Assembly: GCF_019703515.2 (NCBI RefSeq)
Contig: NC_059372.1
Location: forward strand, 27,827,931 to 27,891,930
Length of the DNA stretch: 64,000 bases
Direction of reading: 5' to 3'
Source of the DNA: Myxocyprinus asiaticus
Taxonomy: Eukaryota > Chordata > Actinopteri > Cypriniformes > Catostomidae
Of this stretch, positions 32,301-44,868 are shown one piece after another. The notes under the pieces are model-generated. The model was not told where the DNA came from, did no database searches, and saw nothing but the letters and a program-made list of their open reading frames with translations. The position numbers and the translations under genes are program-made. How positions within the stretch are numbered: the first letter of the stretch is position 1; the number at the start of each line of letters is the position of its first letter.

Positions 32301-35300
32301 TCACTTCTGAATAGAAATTGCACACGGGAGCTGAATGAGAGGAAAGTTGCTGGAGTTTATATTTTTAATGCAGCTCTTTTTCAGGATGTACAGCACGAGT
32401 AAGAGTTCTTTTTTCTCTTTATATTTAGTGTATTGCGATTTAAAACATTGACATATGTGATTTTTACTCACTTGTTTCTCATTCATCTGCATTGGCTTGT
32501 ATAATGGCTCCAGCCTCATTGTTAGCAAAGAATGCGATGGGCTGTGTTTGTTGGCTGGTTATGTAATGAGTATGCATAATACCTGAGTAAGAGAGAATGG
32601 AGGATAGAAAGAGAGAGAGATGCCATGGAGAGCTAGAGTCTTGCCTTATTGCAGAGCCCAGAGAGAAGAGCCAGAGCCAAGAAGAGCGAGCCCCGAGCAT
32701 AAGTCATGATCCTGTTTTATCCTTTCCTTGACCATGTGACCAGAACCAGACCAGAGACATTTAAACTGACCAATCAGCAGACCACCTTTAACTCCCACTG
32801 CACTCAAGTTTTGACCATTTGCAGTCCCCAAATATACAAACACCTCAGCCAATAGGCTGATAGATCACTATCAGCCCCCTCTGTATGTCTTGGAATGCAA
32901 GAGGTCATTTGTTTCACAGAGTAATGGGGTTGGAACAGAAATGAATTTCTTTTGTTAATTTTTAACGCTACACTTTTTTTTTTTTACAAAATGTACAAAT
33001 TCAAGCCAGTGGGCCCATAACCAAGGTAATTTGTGGTAGAGAACAGGGTTATGGGAGGACAACAACCAAAAATAAACCACCTCACCATCTCTGCGTTTGC
33101 AGCTTCGACGGCAGGTTTTTGTACATGAGATGTTGAAGGGGCAGGGTTTATGTTGCTAATCGCTCCGTGTACAGTATGCATGATGCGTGGGGCTTGACCG
33201 CACGCTGCCTAGATTTTCTTGACTCACGCACGCAGTCTTTGTCTGTGCGCGTTGTCTGCGCATGCGCTGGCCATTGACTCTATGCACATGCATCAAACGT
33301 GTTCACTCGTGGTAAGAAAAGTATACTAACAAAGGCAACGCGGTCGGCCGGGCGCAATCTGATCCAGAACGCGCAAAAACTAAGTATACCTGGGCCTTTA
33401 AAACTGACTAAACTTTTGGCTGTTGACTTAACTGCCGAGTGGGACCCACATACGTCAACAGATTGGAGTCAGTCATATCAGCTGAAGAGCAAGTTATTAC
33501 ATTTTTATTAAAGATTACGAGGTCAAATTTTGAACATGCATTAAGAAAATAAATAGGGAAAATGTTGACTTCATACAGACTTTAATGCACAGGATTCATC
33601 TATGCACATTTTTCTAAAGAAATTGTTTGTTTTCTTGATCTTTCATCAAAATGCAATAATTTGCCACTGAAACAATGTTGCTGATTGCCAAGGCCGTGCA
33701 GATGTTGAAAAATAATATTTCTTTAGTATCATAGCCTAACATATTACCATTTTTCACAATTGAGTCAGTTCACTACCATGTAATGGGTGTTAGCTAGTCA
33801 TATGTAATAATAAAAAAAATGTTTGTCAACCATTAGATAGCCAGCTAGATTGTGGGCGAACCTGCATATATTTCAGGTTAATGTAGCATTTATGTGATCT
33901 TTATCAAAGTACAATTGACCCACTTCACTTTTTGAGTGCAGAGCCACTGGGCTCCACACCTGCTGTATTATTTACAGATGCCATTTTATAAATCACATGG
34001 TAAGCAACTAGTCCATTTCAGGTATGTTATTCGACTATGTTAGTTATAGTCGACTAGTCTGTTTGACCCTTATACATCCTTGAAGCTAAAATCTGTGTTT
34101 CAGTGGTAATGTTAAAAATCAGCTGGTCAGTGGTAGTTTGATCTTTTCCTTCATCCTTTCCAAATCTTCCATCTCTCGACTCTTCAGCCTGCTGAGGGCT
34201 CTAATGAATTTCTAAAACTGCTAAAAAGCCACAAAGAGAAGATGGATGAAGGGATGAGAGCACTGAGGAGGAGGAATGAGGAACTGGAGAAGGAGAAAAC
34301 AGAAAGTGAAAAAGAGAGGGAAAACCTTCTCGCCACCGTGGAGCAGTTACGCTCCAAACTTGCTCAGGTAGAACATTTAGTATACGTATGTGTATTGCAG
34401 CAATTAGATTTAGCATATGGGTAATTGATGTCCATAAACTTTTTTCAACATCAAGATTTTAGGTTAAAATTTATATATACAGTATGTGTAAGAAAGTGTT
34501 TATTTTAGATATTGTTACTGGAGACCATTTATTTTAATTTTTAATCACCTTTAGCTTTTTTCAGTTACGTGCATGGTTCTGGAGTGTGACAAATGCATTT
34601 TTAAATATACAGTGTAGGCTTTTAATATTTGGTCATAAAATCACATGAATAATATTTATAAAAGTCACTACTTGAAATGTCATGTCAATTACCCATATGC
34701 TAATACATTTATATCTAAGACTTTATTCTTTAATGTTTTACAAGTGCAAATATAGTGCATAAATGCTCTGGTTTAGTAGATGTTTGTTCATTTTGGTTTA
34801 GTTGATGAAGAAATGGCTGATTTGCCTCCTTTTCTTAACAGAATAGTGCTGTTTCTGAAGAGTCAGTGCAACAGACGTGCACTCTAACTGTTCCTGCAGA
34901 AAGGTACCATCACACATTCAATTTACCATGATCTCTCTCACATTACAGATTTATAATGGCCTGATAATGCAGGGGAAACCTAGTTATACTTACTCAGCTC
35001 TGCATGCTCGGCAATAAATCTCAAGGGGTGTCCCGCTTCACTTTTCTAATTTAATATGAATGGTTTTGGATTTCTGTTTTCTCTGTCTTAATGCCTTAAC
35101 CGATGTATCTGCTTAGCTCTCACTTGGGCAAACTAACAGAGCAGCTTCAGGCTACACAGGGCAGGTGAGGGGATCTGGATGTCATTGAATGTGTGCATGA
35201 ATGTTCATCCCCCTCATTGGTGTTGATATAGCATGGTGTCTTTCACTGGAATGAAAGTAGTATTTAGATGTGAACTTATAGTAAGCTGGGCAGTTAGTGG

Positions 35301-38300
35301 TGTTTCTGTCTTTTCTGTGGTGTAGATACAGGGAGCTCCAGGAGAAGCTGGACTGCCTTCAGAAGAACTCTGTTCAGAGAGACAGAACTGAAGCTCTTCT
35401 CAAACAGAAGGAGAAGGACTTCGTTCAGGTACACAAGCACAGATAAAACCTTCAACTCTGTTCCAAAACCTAGTGAACTGTCTAAAACTGTTTTGGAATT
35501 GGTAAACTTCAAACACATTATCAAACACACACATACACATCAGTGGAGTGTGGCCTAATAAAACAACAGTATAAATGTTACATTTTTAAATGGGAAATAT
35601 CCATCTGACAAAATGAATACATGTGCATGCACAAGAACTTCACAAAATGATTTAGTGTATCTGGTATCAACATGCAGGGACACAGATATGAGAAGCACGC
35701 ACATCAGAAGCTCAGTTAATACATGTATTCCACTAAAATAACTCAGAAATCTGCTCTTAAAGTCATGTTTGCACTTCTATTAAATGCAAGTATGTAGAGC
35801 AGCTTCACAGCAGAAGGGAAGGAGAACACAGGGAAGCAGGTTTTTCCAGACTCATGTAGGACTTTTAATCAGCCACTTTAATGCTTTATAACTTCACAAA
35901 CTCATCAGCTTCACAGGCACGTAGTCACTTAAACACATCAGCTTCATAAACATAACAGATTAAATGTAACAGCTTCAGGAGCACCGTGGCCTTCCTTGTG
36001 CCAGACACTCTCTCCACTCTGCTGGTGGCGTGGCTGCTTTTATGCCGCTCTCCCCATGCTCACTGTAATTAGAGACCGGTGTTCAACATAAACTAGCTCA
36101 GGTGCAAGTGCCCTTACCGCTTTCTCTCTCTCCGGATGGACGCTTGACCACGCCCCCACTGCCACAAAGTATAATTATGAGAAACTGTGTGCCAGTACAG
36201 AGCTTTGTAGTGCTTTCTTTTACTTTTACTATTTTGCGCTTAATCATTTAGTAATACACTTACATAATTATTGATTTATGTCATCATGAAATCAGAGTCT
36301 TTCCCCTCGAAATCCGAACACAAGTGGTCAAAAGAGACGACCAGGTGTAACGGTGATGTGTTTTCGCTTCTACACTTGACATCAGTTCGCCAAAAATGCC
36401 TCTTAATACCTGGTGTACACAGGGCCTCAATGGGGGACAAATGGTTGTGTAGTTGATACACCCAGTGTGCAATCAGTTGTATAGTGTCCACCAGCAAATG
36501 CAGGGTGGTGCGTTTGTCTTAAAGGTTGCTGTTAGCATGTTGCTAAGCTAATGATGCAATACTCTAATAAGCACAAAATATTTGGTGAAATTAATTGTCA
36601 AAATTGTAATCAAAACTAAAAAATGATGCATTATTATTAGATGGAACTATTTCTATTGATACTCTCAGTATTGAATTAATTGTATTTAGTAATTTTCTAA
36701 TTTCTCTCCATCAGCCATCTTGGATGATTTTTTTTTCCCACTGAGTTTTTGCCTTAGAATTTGGCCAAAATTAGGTATCTTATAAATCGGTATTATGTTG
36801 CTGCTTACATTTTGGAAGAGTCAAGGAGCATCAGGAATGTTCCTTTGATGTATTAAAATGCTGTCTAGGTAGGCAGATCACTAGGTTTTGGAACAGCTTT
36901 TGTTTCATCTGGCAAATGCCACTTCAGCTGTATGTATGTTGTGTAATATTAGAAGTTACTGTAGAGTTGGATGAGTAAGTCACTGTCTTTATATTTGTAG
37001 CTGACAAAGGAGAGTGAAGCTCTGAGAGCTCAAGTCACGTCTCTTTTCGGTGAGCTAAATGAACGACAAAACTGGCTAGAGAAGAGTGAAGCAGAGAGAC
37101 GACATTTAGAGGATAAGTAAGTGAATCTCAACATCTTCATGTATGTGTGTTAAGGGCTGATCGATCTATTGGATATACACTAATTCGTAAAAATAAATTC
37201 CACAGAATCCTCTGCTAGGCATGTTTCATATATTGAAATAATTGTGTAAAAATACATATAGATAATTATTTCTATTTATTACTTTGTTATATTGCTGCAT
37301 ATACATGAAAATTAAATCATATTTTATGTGGAAAACATGCCTTGATCATGATTTTTACCGGTTTTAGTTCTTACATTAAACATTTTGAATCTACTTGGCA
37401 AAAGTCTCCATTTTAAGCCAAATCAGAGTAGATAAATAAATATCAAGATGTACTGTATATTGAATATTGTCAAAAGGCTGAAAAATTTAGATGTATTTTT
37501 AGGGTTCCCACACATCCTGGAAAACCTGGGATTTTGCAGTGCAGTTTTCCAGACATGGAAAAGTCATGGAAAATGAGAAAAATACCGAAATATCCTGGAA
37601 AATAATTATTTGTCCTGGAAAATATTTTGGTATTATAGAACTGTTTGACTGCGTGTCTAAGAAGGTTTTTGTGATATGTAAAAAAATAAAATAAAACAAA
37701 TAAAACAAAGATGCTAAATCTTTTATCAATTTGTCACTGCCGGCAGATGTGTTAACTGTCAGTGGTTAACTGCCATAAACGAATCCCTGTCAGATACTTT
37801 CTCTGCTCATCTGCTCCGACTAAATAGTTTAAGTATTGATATAGTACAAAATAAAAACAATTCGTTCCAACATTGCTGTTATGTTAACCACAAAAACATT
37901 TGGCGGACGGCCACTGATTTTTTTTGAAAATGAATCAACATCCTGAGTTTGTAACCTGGTGATTCGGTCTTCATACCTCGAGATGTGAATTAATATTCAA
38001 TAATTCAATGATCGGAGTCTGCGTATACTGCGGTTACCACATACAACACTGACTGAATCATTGAATCTAGTCATAAAAATGGCATTAGCTATAAAACACA
38101 ATATCATGGAATATTACATATTAGGACAAAAGTTTGTCTGAATGCACAATTAATTAAATAAAAATTGCGATATGTCCTTGTGGGATAATTAAACTCCAAA
38201 AATCTGTGATTTAATTAAGCAAATACTGTATATAATCTGCAAGTGATGCACGCTTTAAAATGAATGTGTAAAGCCAGCCACTTGTACACTGAAAACACCT

Positions 38301-40312
38301 CATCATGATCATCATGTATGATCTTGTGTGTGTAAGATGACAGAGAGCGGAGCACTCTGAAGTGCGCTGTGCATGCAGACCATGTATTTATATATTTAAA
38401 ACCCAGCTTTATGGGGATTAATAATCACACTGGGTCATGTAGCGAACTGCTTATCTGGAGGTGAGAAACTACCATCAAAAACACACAGAAATGCCCAAAT
38501 AAAAGCACGATTTAAATGGAGGCATGTGTTTTTGCTTAAATATTACACTTGTTGGGCACATAAAATATCCTGGAAATGTCCTGGAAAATTGTGCCTTGAA
38601 AAGAGTGGGAACCCTAATTTTATTGCCTAAATTGGAATAAACTTTGTTTTGTGCCAGTGTTGTATATGAGAATGAGCCGCTGTGGATACAAGGCCTGTTT
38701 ACTGTACTCTTCTAGGCTGGGCAAGAAGACAGAACGCTTGCAGACTTTAGAGCGAGAGATAGAGCAGCAGAAAAAGCAGCACAGTGTGACGGTGGACAAT
38801 CTTCTGCTGCAGACACAGAACCTGGAAACTGCACTGAAGAACGAGAGGCTCGTCATCGTAGAGGAGAGGTCAGTTCTGCTGATGGAGAGGCCCATACCAA
38901 TGACAACTTTTTTCCTTGTTACAGTTGTAACACAGTTTCTGGTTTTCTTCCTCAGGAGGAAGCTGGCCCAGCTCCAGCATGCATACACATGCCTGTTTCA
39001 GGATTACGACAACAAGCTTAAAAGTGAAAAGCAAGCTAATCACCGGGTAAGTGATTTGGTACATTTATAAAAAATTAAAAAAAAGCTTAAACATTTCTGT
39101 ATTTCAGATTTACATGCCCCAGACTAGAAAATTGTTTCACTAATGTTTGTGTTGCGGCACCTTTTTAAATAGGACAGTGCATGGTTTGTGATTATAAGTA
39201 TGTTAATGGAAAGAGTGTGTGGTATTTCCATTGCAGAGCGGTGAGGCAGATACACTGGCTAACAGGTTAGCAGAGGCAGAGAAAGCTCTCGCTTTGAAAC
39301 AGGACCTCATCGATAAACTCAAGGAAGAAACTGAGCAGCTGAGAGCTACTTTAGAGACTATACCAGTGCTAACTGCTCAGGTGAACACATGTACACCTCT
39401 CCAGTCATGTTAACTTTACACAGTTCCTCATTCATATGATCTGCTAATAATTGCATAAGTCATTCACTGTTGTAAAACCTTACATTTATTTGTGCACAAA
39501 CACAATTACAAACATGTTCTTTTGCAGGCGGAGATCTACAAAATGGACTTTCTGGCTGAGAGGGAAGCCAGAGAGAAACTGAATCAGAAGAAAGAGGAGC
39601 TGCAGGAGGAGCTTACAAAGGCAATGGCCGAGATAGATAGACTCAAACTGGAGGGAACCTCACGGTAGGAGTTGAGAGTGAAAACCACAATATTTGTTTA
39701 CTTAATATGCTTCTGCTTTGTGAAGCGTTTACACACCGCTCATAACCTCTATCACAACAAAATTGACAAAACTGATTCTAGATCAGCTTTAAAATACAAA
39801 AATTGGGAACTTGCTATTCTCGTATCTAGTTAGAGAATCCTATAGTAATTTTGTCCATCGTCTTTCAATATTAATGTAAGATTAACATTTTTATGGGTTA
39901 TATGTGCATGTTACCTCACAGAGCTCGCATAGAGGAGATGCAACAGAGGCATTTGGAGGACTACAGGCCTCGACCACTTCTCCCACCTGCAGCTGGTAAA
40001 ACATACACCAATCCATGTTTTTCATTCCTTTATTTTTCCCTAAAGGAGTCTCTTATTATCTAACTAAATTATTATAGTCTTTGATTAGTGCAGTATAGTA
40101 TTCTACTCTTTATATTGCTTGGGGTCTTAATTTGAAATGTTTTATAAGCACCCTTCCAAGGAGCAGCCATGTTCAACCCAGCCCAACCTCCATCTGCACG
40201 CAGAAGAGAAGACGATCAAGAAGAGCTGCCTGATTATCGCTGCCCCAAATGTATGTACAAGGCTCCGGACATGGACACCCTGCAAATTCACGTCATGGAC
40301 TGTATCCAGTGA
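29347..40312 (+). CDS. ikbkg: ikbkg (NEMO), regulatory subunit of the IkB kinase complex
   Basis: Scaffold of IKK that binds IKKa/b and linear or K63 ubiquitin chains to switch on NF-kB. Coding exons: 29347-29530, 29632-29924, 30016-30087, 34188-34367, 34842-34903, 35117-35164, 35326-35428, 37001-37116, 38716-38868, 38956-39046, 39237-39380, 39528-39664, 39922-39995, 40149-40312; 606 aa. N-terminus MVQPQPSGG aligns with human MVQPSGG. IKK-binding coiled coil about 46-115 ([22 protein letters not shown]). [10 protein letters not shown] near 325. UBAN/CoZi about 435-520, with [16 protein letters not shown] keeping the Asp that matches human D311. C-terminal CCHC zinc finger [21 protein letters not shown] about 582-605. 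It is longer than human NEMO (419 aa) because exons 3-7 add about 150 residues of coiled coil and Ser/Thr-rich linker. Optineurin was considered; the N-terminus and zinc finger are NEMO-type. Confidence 0.93.
30303..30735 (-). mobile_element. tRNA-derived SINE, family E copy 2
   Basis: Complement of the head GGGGCCTGGGTAGCTCAGCA at the right end. Flanked by near-identical 17-base duplications (GAAATTACCTGACATTT at about 30286 and GAAATTAACCGACATTT at about 30736). In ikbkg intron 3. Confidence 0.88.
30905..30930. repeat. (TA)n microsatellite
   Basis: Short TA run; the surrounding CGATAATCATCGG and TGATTATCGGTG words are partly palindromic. Confidence 0.7.
31285..31702 (+). mobile_element. 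tRNA-derived SINE, family E copy 3
   Basis: Head GGGGGCCTGGGTAGCTCAGT, B box AGTTCAAATCCC, full body including ACGCGCTCAACAAGCCACAC missing in copy 1. Poly-A tail. Duplications ACATTCGTACACTA / ACATTCTTGCACTA flank it. Confidence 0.9.
31703..32539. other. ikbkg intron 3, nothing recognised
   Basis: No repeat ends or exons that I can support. Confidence 0.5.
32540..32972 (-). mobile_element. candidate solo LTR, minus orientation
   Basis: Read on the minus strand it starts TGTAGCGTTAAAAATTAAC. It has a TATA-like GGATAAAACAGG and then AATAAGGCAAGACTC with a CT-rich stretch, as in a promoter/R region. The far boundary and a target duplication are not clear. Confidence 0.35.
32973..34187. other. 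ikbkg intron 3, nothing firm
   Basis: 33180-33420 is a GC-rich island with ACGCACGCA and GCGCATGCGC words, perhaps an old transposon; no ends found. Confidence 0.4.
35793..36166 (-). mobile_element. solo LTR, second family, in an ikbkg intron
   Basis: 374 bp. The plus strand starts TGTAGAGCAGC and ends CTGCCACA (TG...CA). Perfect 5-bp duplication AAGTA on both sides (35788-35792, 36167-36171). Minus orientation is suggested by promoter-like text and the AGTGGCTGATTAAAAGTCC stretch. Confidence 0.85.
36167..37000. other. ikbkg intron 7, nothing recognised
   Basis: 36280-36440 has a GC-richer text that looks repeat-derived, but I find no ends. Confidence 0.4.
37501..38615. mobile_element. DNA transposon, non-autonomous, 1.1 kb
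   Basis: AGGGTTCCCAC at 37501-37511 is exactly inverted at 38605-38615. CCTGGAAAA-type words occur at both ends (37515-37625 and 38567-38587). No transposase ORF. Sits in ikbkg intron 8. Confidence 0.75.
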
Positions 40313-40787
40313 GAGGATGAGAGGTTCAGGTGTTCTCTTAACATCTGTGTGAACTCTTTTAAAAAATAAAAAAAAAGACACCTAGAACATGCTAAAGACA
40401 AGAAGACGAGAACAATCTGAAAACATTGAACATTTGCTTCTGCTGCAGAGTGACTTGTTAAAGTAGACACATAGCAGATATTTTTATCTTTGTGGTTATA
40501 GAGCTGCCACCATGTTCCAGTACATTTAGTGTAGGTAAAGCTCATCTGTGCTGCCTTTCTGTGTCTGCATAGTCTAATGTACTGCATGTGTGATTGTTTG
40601 TGTCTGCTTTACGTCTGCACACATCTGACAGTGACAATGTTTCTTTTATACCTGTGGTATTTGTTTCTCTGGATGTATGCTCTCTTGAGGATTCATGCTG
40701 GCCTGTATTAATATTGTGTAATATTAGCCAAAGTGAATATGGAAAAAACAACTTTGTACAGACTATTGTTATGGAGAAATTTAAAGA

Positions 40788-40793
40788 AATAAA
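40788..40793 (+). terminator. ikbkg polyadenylation signal AATAAA
   Basis: Canonical AATAAA 475 bases after the ikbkg stop codon, with TG-rich sequence following. It implies a 3' UTR of about 0.5 kb. Confidence 0.7.
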
Positions 40794-41015
40794 AGTATGA
40801 ATGTTATGAACATCTTATGATTTGATTCTTTGCACATAGTGTCCCAAAAAAGTATTTGCACAATTAAAGATGAAGTGTGTCATTTCTGCTTTACCAAACA
40901 GAATTGCAAAAATAAACATTTTTTAAACAGCCATCCGAACAGTCGTATCTAGAAGGTAACCTCTTTTCACATGCTGTGTTTATTTGGAGTTCTACAGAAT
41001 TCCTACACGTAGGAT
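40794..41015. other. ikbkg 3' flank, nothing recognised
   Basis: Short AT-rich spacer before the next MITE. Confidence 0.5.
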
Positions 41016-41633
41016 GTGTCTCATTTGGAAGGCTGCGTCCTCCGGAGGTCACGTTTGTCAGCCGCATACGTCATCGAGGCTGTCTCGTTTCAGAAAAGCG
41101 AGCAGGACACTTCAAATGCGACCTTCTTTCACGGGAATTCGGAGGATGCATGAGGTGTAACCTTCGTGGGCACTCATAACCCACAATTATTTGCTTCAAC
41201 GGAAATGTCTAAAAAAAAAAAAAATGACGCCAATTTGCCCGTAAATATGATGTTCAAACGCAAGGAATGTTAATTCCCAAGTTTAAGTACCTCAGTAGAT
41301 GGGTGCAGTTTATATAATATGTATAGTTATATTAATATATAATTAAAATAAAGTATTAGACTAAAAGTACACGTGTAAAATCTATTTTCTTTTCTCTTTA
41401 CATCATTATAACTCTCCTAAAATGTATCTCATACATTCCCTTCTAAAGGGACTTTGTTCCCTTCTCACTCAAAGCGCTCGCGCTTGTTAAAGAGTGACGT
41501 GCTGTCATAGCAACCATGTTACGTTCCGTTTCCATCTCGTTTAAACGAGACTTGTTTAAAGGAGGACACTCGGTATACTGCAGCCTTCAAAGGACGCGTC
41601 CTACCTAGCATGCAGCCTTACAAACGAGATACA
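41016..41633. mobile_element. MITE with degenerate inverted ends
   Basis: GTGTCTCATTTGGAAGGCTGCG at the left is matched by GCAGCCTTACAAACGAGATAC at the right. The GGACGCGTCC and GCGTCCTCCGG words pair further in. Confidence 0.6.
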
Positions 41634-41694
41634 GCCGTTGTCTGCTCAGACGGCACGCCCACGAACCACCCACAGTCCGTGCACCAACCGTCTA

Positions 41695-42415
41695 GTGATG
41701 GGTCGTTCATGAACGATTCGTTCATTTTGAACAAATCTTTTATGTGACTCAGAAGAACGAGTAGTCTCAGACAGTGATTCGTTCATTTTGTGTTGGCTGC
41801 GCATGTGCATTGCGCAACCTCCGTTCGTTTGATACGTGAAAACCTAACAGGCGCTGTACAGGAAACAGAAAGATTAGTTCAGCTCTCGAGTCTTCTTGTC
41901 CAAGTCGTTTGTTCTTTTGTCACGTGACGTCGTATTCGCTATGCAGTGACAAAAGATCCAACCACTGGGACAAGAAGATTCCAGAGGTGAACTAATCTTT
42001 CTGTTTCTCATAATTTGTCCTTGGCTGCATTATCAGTTTTTCCTTATTGGGACTATAATAAAAGTTTGCGTAAATATACGTGTTGTGGGGCATTTGTCTA
42101 TTGAAAATGTAACATTTTAATTTAATTCTGCTCAAATGAACGAAATGACTTCATTGTAAGGGGGTTAGAGGGAAAGGAGGAGGTGAGAACCGGCTTGAGA
42201 ATATAAATAATAGTTTAATGATCAACTTAACCAAAAACACACAAACATTACTACACACAGGGCAGCTACCTGTAATTGTCTCTCTCTCGAACTGTCGTCC
42301 CGGCCGCCCTTTATCCCTCGTGCGCCCCTCAGGCTGATTGGGGTCCGGGCGTGAGTCATTCCAGCCCTGCCCTGCCCTCCTCCGCTCTACATTCATTTTG
42401 CTGAACGAGACTCAA
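41695..42415. mobile_element. repeat rich in GTTCATGAACGATTCGTTC words, hosting a solo LTR
   Basis: Starts GTGATGGGTCGTTCATGAAC. CGTTCATTTTGA words recur, and GAACGAGACTCA closes it after the LTR. AGATTAGTTCA..TCTTGTCC is mirrored by GGACAAGAAG..GAACTAATCT (about 41870-42000). Confidence 0.55.
42155..42391. mobile_element. solo LTR, family A, copy 2
   Basis: 237 bp, starts TGTAAGGGGGTTAGAGGGAA, ends CTCTACA. 5-bp duplication TTCAT at 42150-42154 and 42392-42396. Closely matches 1577-1816. Confidence 0.88.
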
Positions 42416-43104
42416 AGATTCAAGTCAGTAAAATGATCCGATCTTCCCATAACTACAACCGTATGATAGTTATAGCACACAAACCTGGAAAACGCTTTTT
42501 CGATCAAGTCAGCGCAAATCCGATTGGCAGGTTCGATGGAACTTCCACGAGTAGACGCACACAGGACGTTTCATCAGTCCACCTAAAAGCTGAGTTGTGT
42601 TCACAAGGTTCTGCGTTGATAGAATGAGCGCTTTTGAGGACAAAATTAAAAAAAAACAAACAGATTTTGCCCAAATTTGCCATGTTAGTGACAAAGTCTT
42701 TTAAAGATATTCAGAGTTTCATTTGAGGCACGTTGCAGAAATTAAAGCGGATATCCATGAGCAGAGTTGCATTTTCTGCTTTGTTTGCTTGGTTATGTCT
42801 GGAGATTTCTTTCCCCATGTTGGTCTTTTAATATTGTATGAGAGGTTGCTGGTGATGCGGTGCGAGGAGCAGAGGTGTAAACCACGAACTCTGTGCGCTT
42901 TGCTAGTTTTTAATTATTTTTGTGGTATAAATAGATTAGATTCGACACATCCTTCTACATATTTGTTTTTTAAAGTCAACATGGCAAATAATTCAAAATA
43001 CTAGGGCTCTGGAGATATTAAAAGACACTTACGTGCTCAAGCTGAAACCTCTGACGGGCCTGCAGACCAGGGACTCAATTTGGATGGCTTTGATTGTTGC
43101 ACTG

Positions 43105-43188
43105 ATGTTGAAATGTGGTCTTTGTAATATTGTTTTTGATGCACAATTTATTTTTTCTATTATATCAAATGTCAAATGTTCACCACGA
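43105..43188 (+). mobile_element. small L1 fragment
   Basis: Matches 46470-46545 of the long L1 copy (GGTCTTTGTAAT, CACAATTTATTTTTTC, ATATCAAATGTCAAATGTT), the stretch just before ORF2. Confidence 0.65.
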
Positions 43189-43267
43189 GTGGATTAGTAG
43201 TAGTAGTCACTTTAAATTGATTTTCTAAATGTTTCCGCCCCTATGTTAAAAGTTATTTCTGCACCGC

Positions 43268-44303
43268 TGCTAACGTAGGGTGACCATACGTCCTCTTTTT
43301 CCCGGACATGTCCTCTTTTTCGGACCTTAAAAATGCATCCAGTTTTAGTTGCATTATGATGTGCATCTGGTCTGATACTTCATTGTGTGTGCGTGCATAT
43401 TTGCATTGCTTTAACACCTCTTTGTAAGTCCCGCCTTCTCGCACACCAATTGGTCAATTATAAGAGGCTTGCAGCAACTATTGGCCAAATTCCTGCCTGT
43501 CAATCTCTCCGCGAACGCGTAAAGCGCTGTTGTGTTCGCCATCAAACATCTTGACAGTAGCAGTAAATGACAGCTGAGTGGAAACAATGCCCAAACGAAA
43601 GTGCAAATTTACAGAAGATTTACACAAAAAATTCCCATGCTTTCGTCCAGGTCGAGATCCGTGTGAAGCAGAATGTTTGACATGTAAAGCTGGCACTTAT
43701 GTGTTAGTTGCTAATAAAGGTGCAAGTGATTTAGAAGCACACATTAGCTCTGTGAAGCATAAAGGGTCAGCAAAAGGTGAAAGTTCATCAAGTAAATTAA
43801 CAGACTACTTTTTGTGACCAGGTAAAATTATCACATTGCTTCATTTTCCATGGCCATTCAGAATAATAGTAATAGTAAATGAAGGTACACTCATGGCATC
43901 AAATATTTTATTTTAGTACATGGACATTCAAAAGAATGTTGAAATTATTTATTTATTTATATATATATTTATGTTATGCTAATAGAGTGTCTTTTTCACT
44001 GTATTAAAGTTTGCATTCATAGTAACACTGTTTTTTGTTGCAGAATAATGCCCTGCAGGGCACACTTTGTTTCTTGTACATTTGTTTGTGTTTAAGAGAA
44101 GATGATTTAATAAAATATTGAAATATTAATGAGACAAGTTTTTTATATTTATTTTGGTTTAATTAATTGTTATATTAATCAAGTAATAATTATAATAAAT
44201 CTTTAGAATAATCGGCAATTTAATTGTTAGATTAATCGACTAATCGGAAAAAGAATCGTTAGATTAATCGATAAAAAAATAATCGTTAGGTGCAGTCCTA
44301 ATT
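43268..44303 (+). mobile_element. hAT-like transposon remnant with a BED-like zinc-finger ORF
   Basis: An ORF at 43578-43817 (79 aa) has CFRPGRDPCEAECLTCKAGT and LEAHISSVKHKG, a Cys..Cys..His..His BED-type DNA-binding finger, and ends with SSSKLTDYFL. No dimerisation domain follows. The right part (44205-44303) has repeated TTAGATTAATCGA/TAATCG words like hAT ends. The left part has GGTGACCATACGTCCTCTTT. Confidence 0.5.
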
Positions 44304-44868
44304 GGGAGGAGTCTTTAATCTTTTGATGGTCCTTGATCATAGTGAAGCAAAAGTGTGCATGCCCCCTAGAGCAACATTTATGCTTCACAGGATGTGTAGA
44401 AATCTTGGTCTTGCAGATATTTGGCAACTTTTTAACCCATCTGGTAGAGAATATTAATTCTTTTCATCAGTCCATAAGATTTATTCAAGAATAGATTTTA
44501 ATTTTTTTTTTATATGTAAGTCCCTCATTCCATCTGTTGTCGATTGCTCAGTAGGAAACATCTTAGCCTCAGATCATGCCCCGGTGAGTTTAGAGGTGGT
44601 GGCACATATGGAGAAAAATAAATCATACAGCTAGCGCTTTAATGTATCCCTTTTGCAAAATCCTGATTTCCAACAAATGTTAAAGACTGTAATCAATGTT
44701 TATATAGAGACCAACTGGTCCTCAGTATCCTCTGTGAGCATGGCTTGGGAGGCACTTAAGGTGGTTCTTAGGGGTCGGATCATACAGTATGCCTCATTCA
44801 TCAAAAAATCCAAAGCACAAGAACTCGTGGATTTGGAAGGAAATGTTAAAGTGCAGAGGCAGAGCTCG
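44303..44868 (+). mobile_element. L1 ORF2 fragment (endonuclease end and linker)
   Basis: Parallels 46957-47525 of the long copy with about one difference every 10-20 bases and extra stops. Ends abruptly at GCAGAGGCAGAGCT, where ORF1 sequence begins. Confidence 0.85.

Noticed and set aside
38620..38988. Minus-strand frame opposite ikbkg exon 9
   Set aside because: Shadow of the coiled-coil exon; codon pattern follows the plus strand.
44120..44303. CRISPR-like repeated TTAGATTAATCGA words
   Set aside because: Eukaryotic transposon end, no regular spacers.
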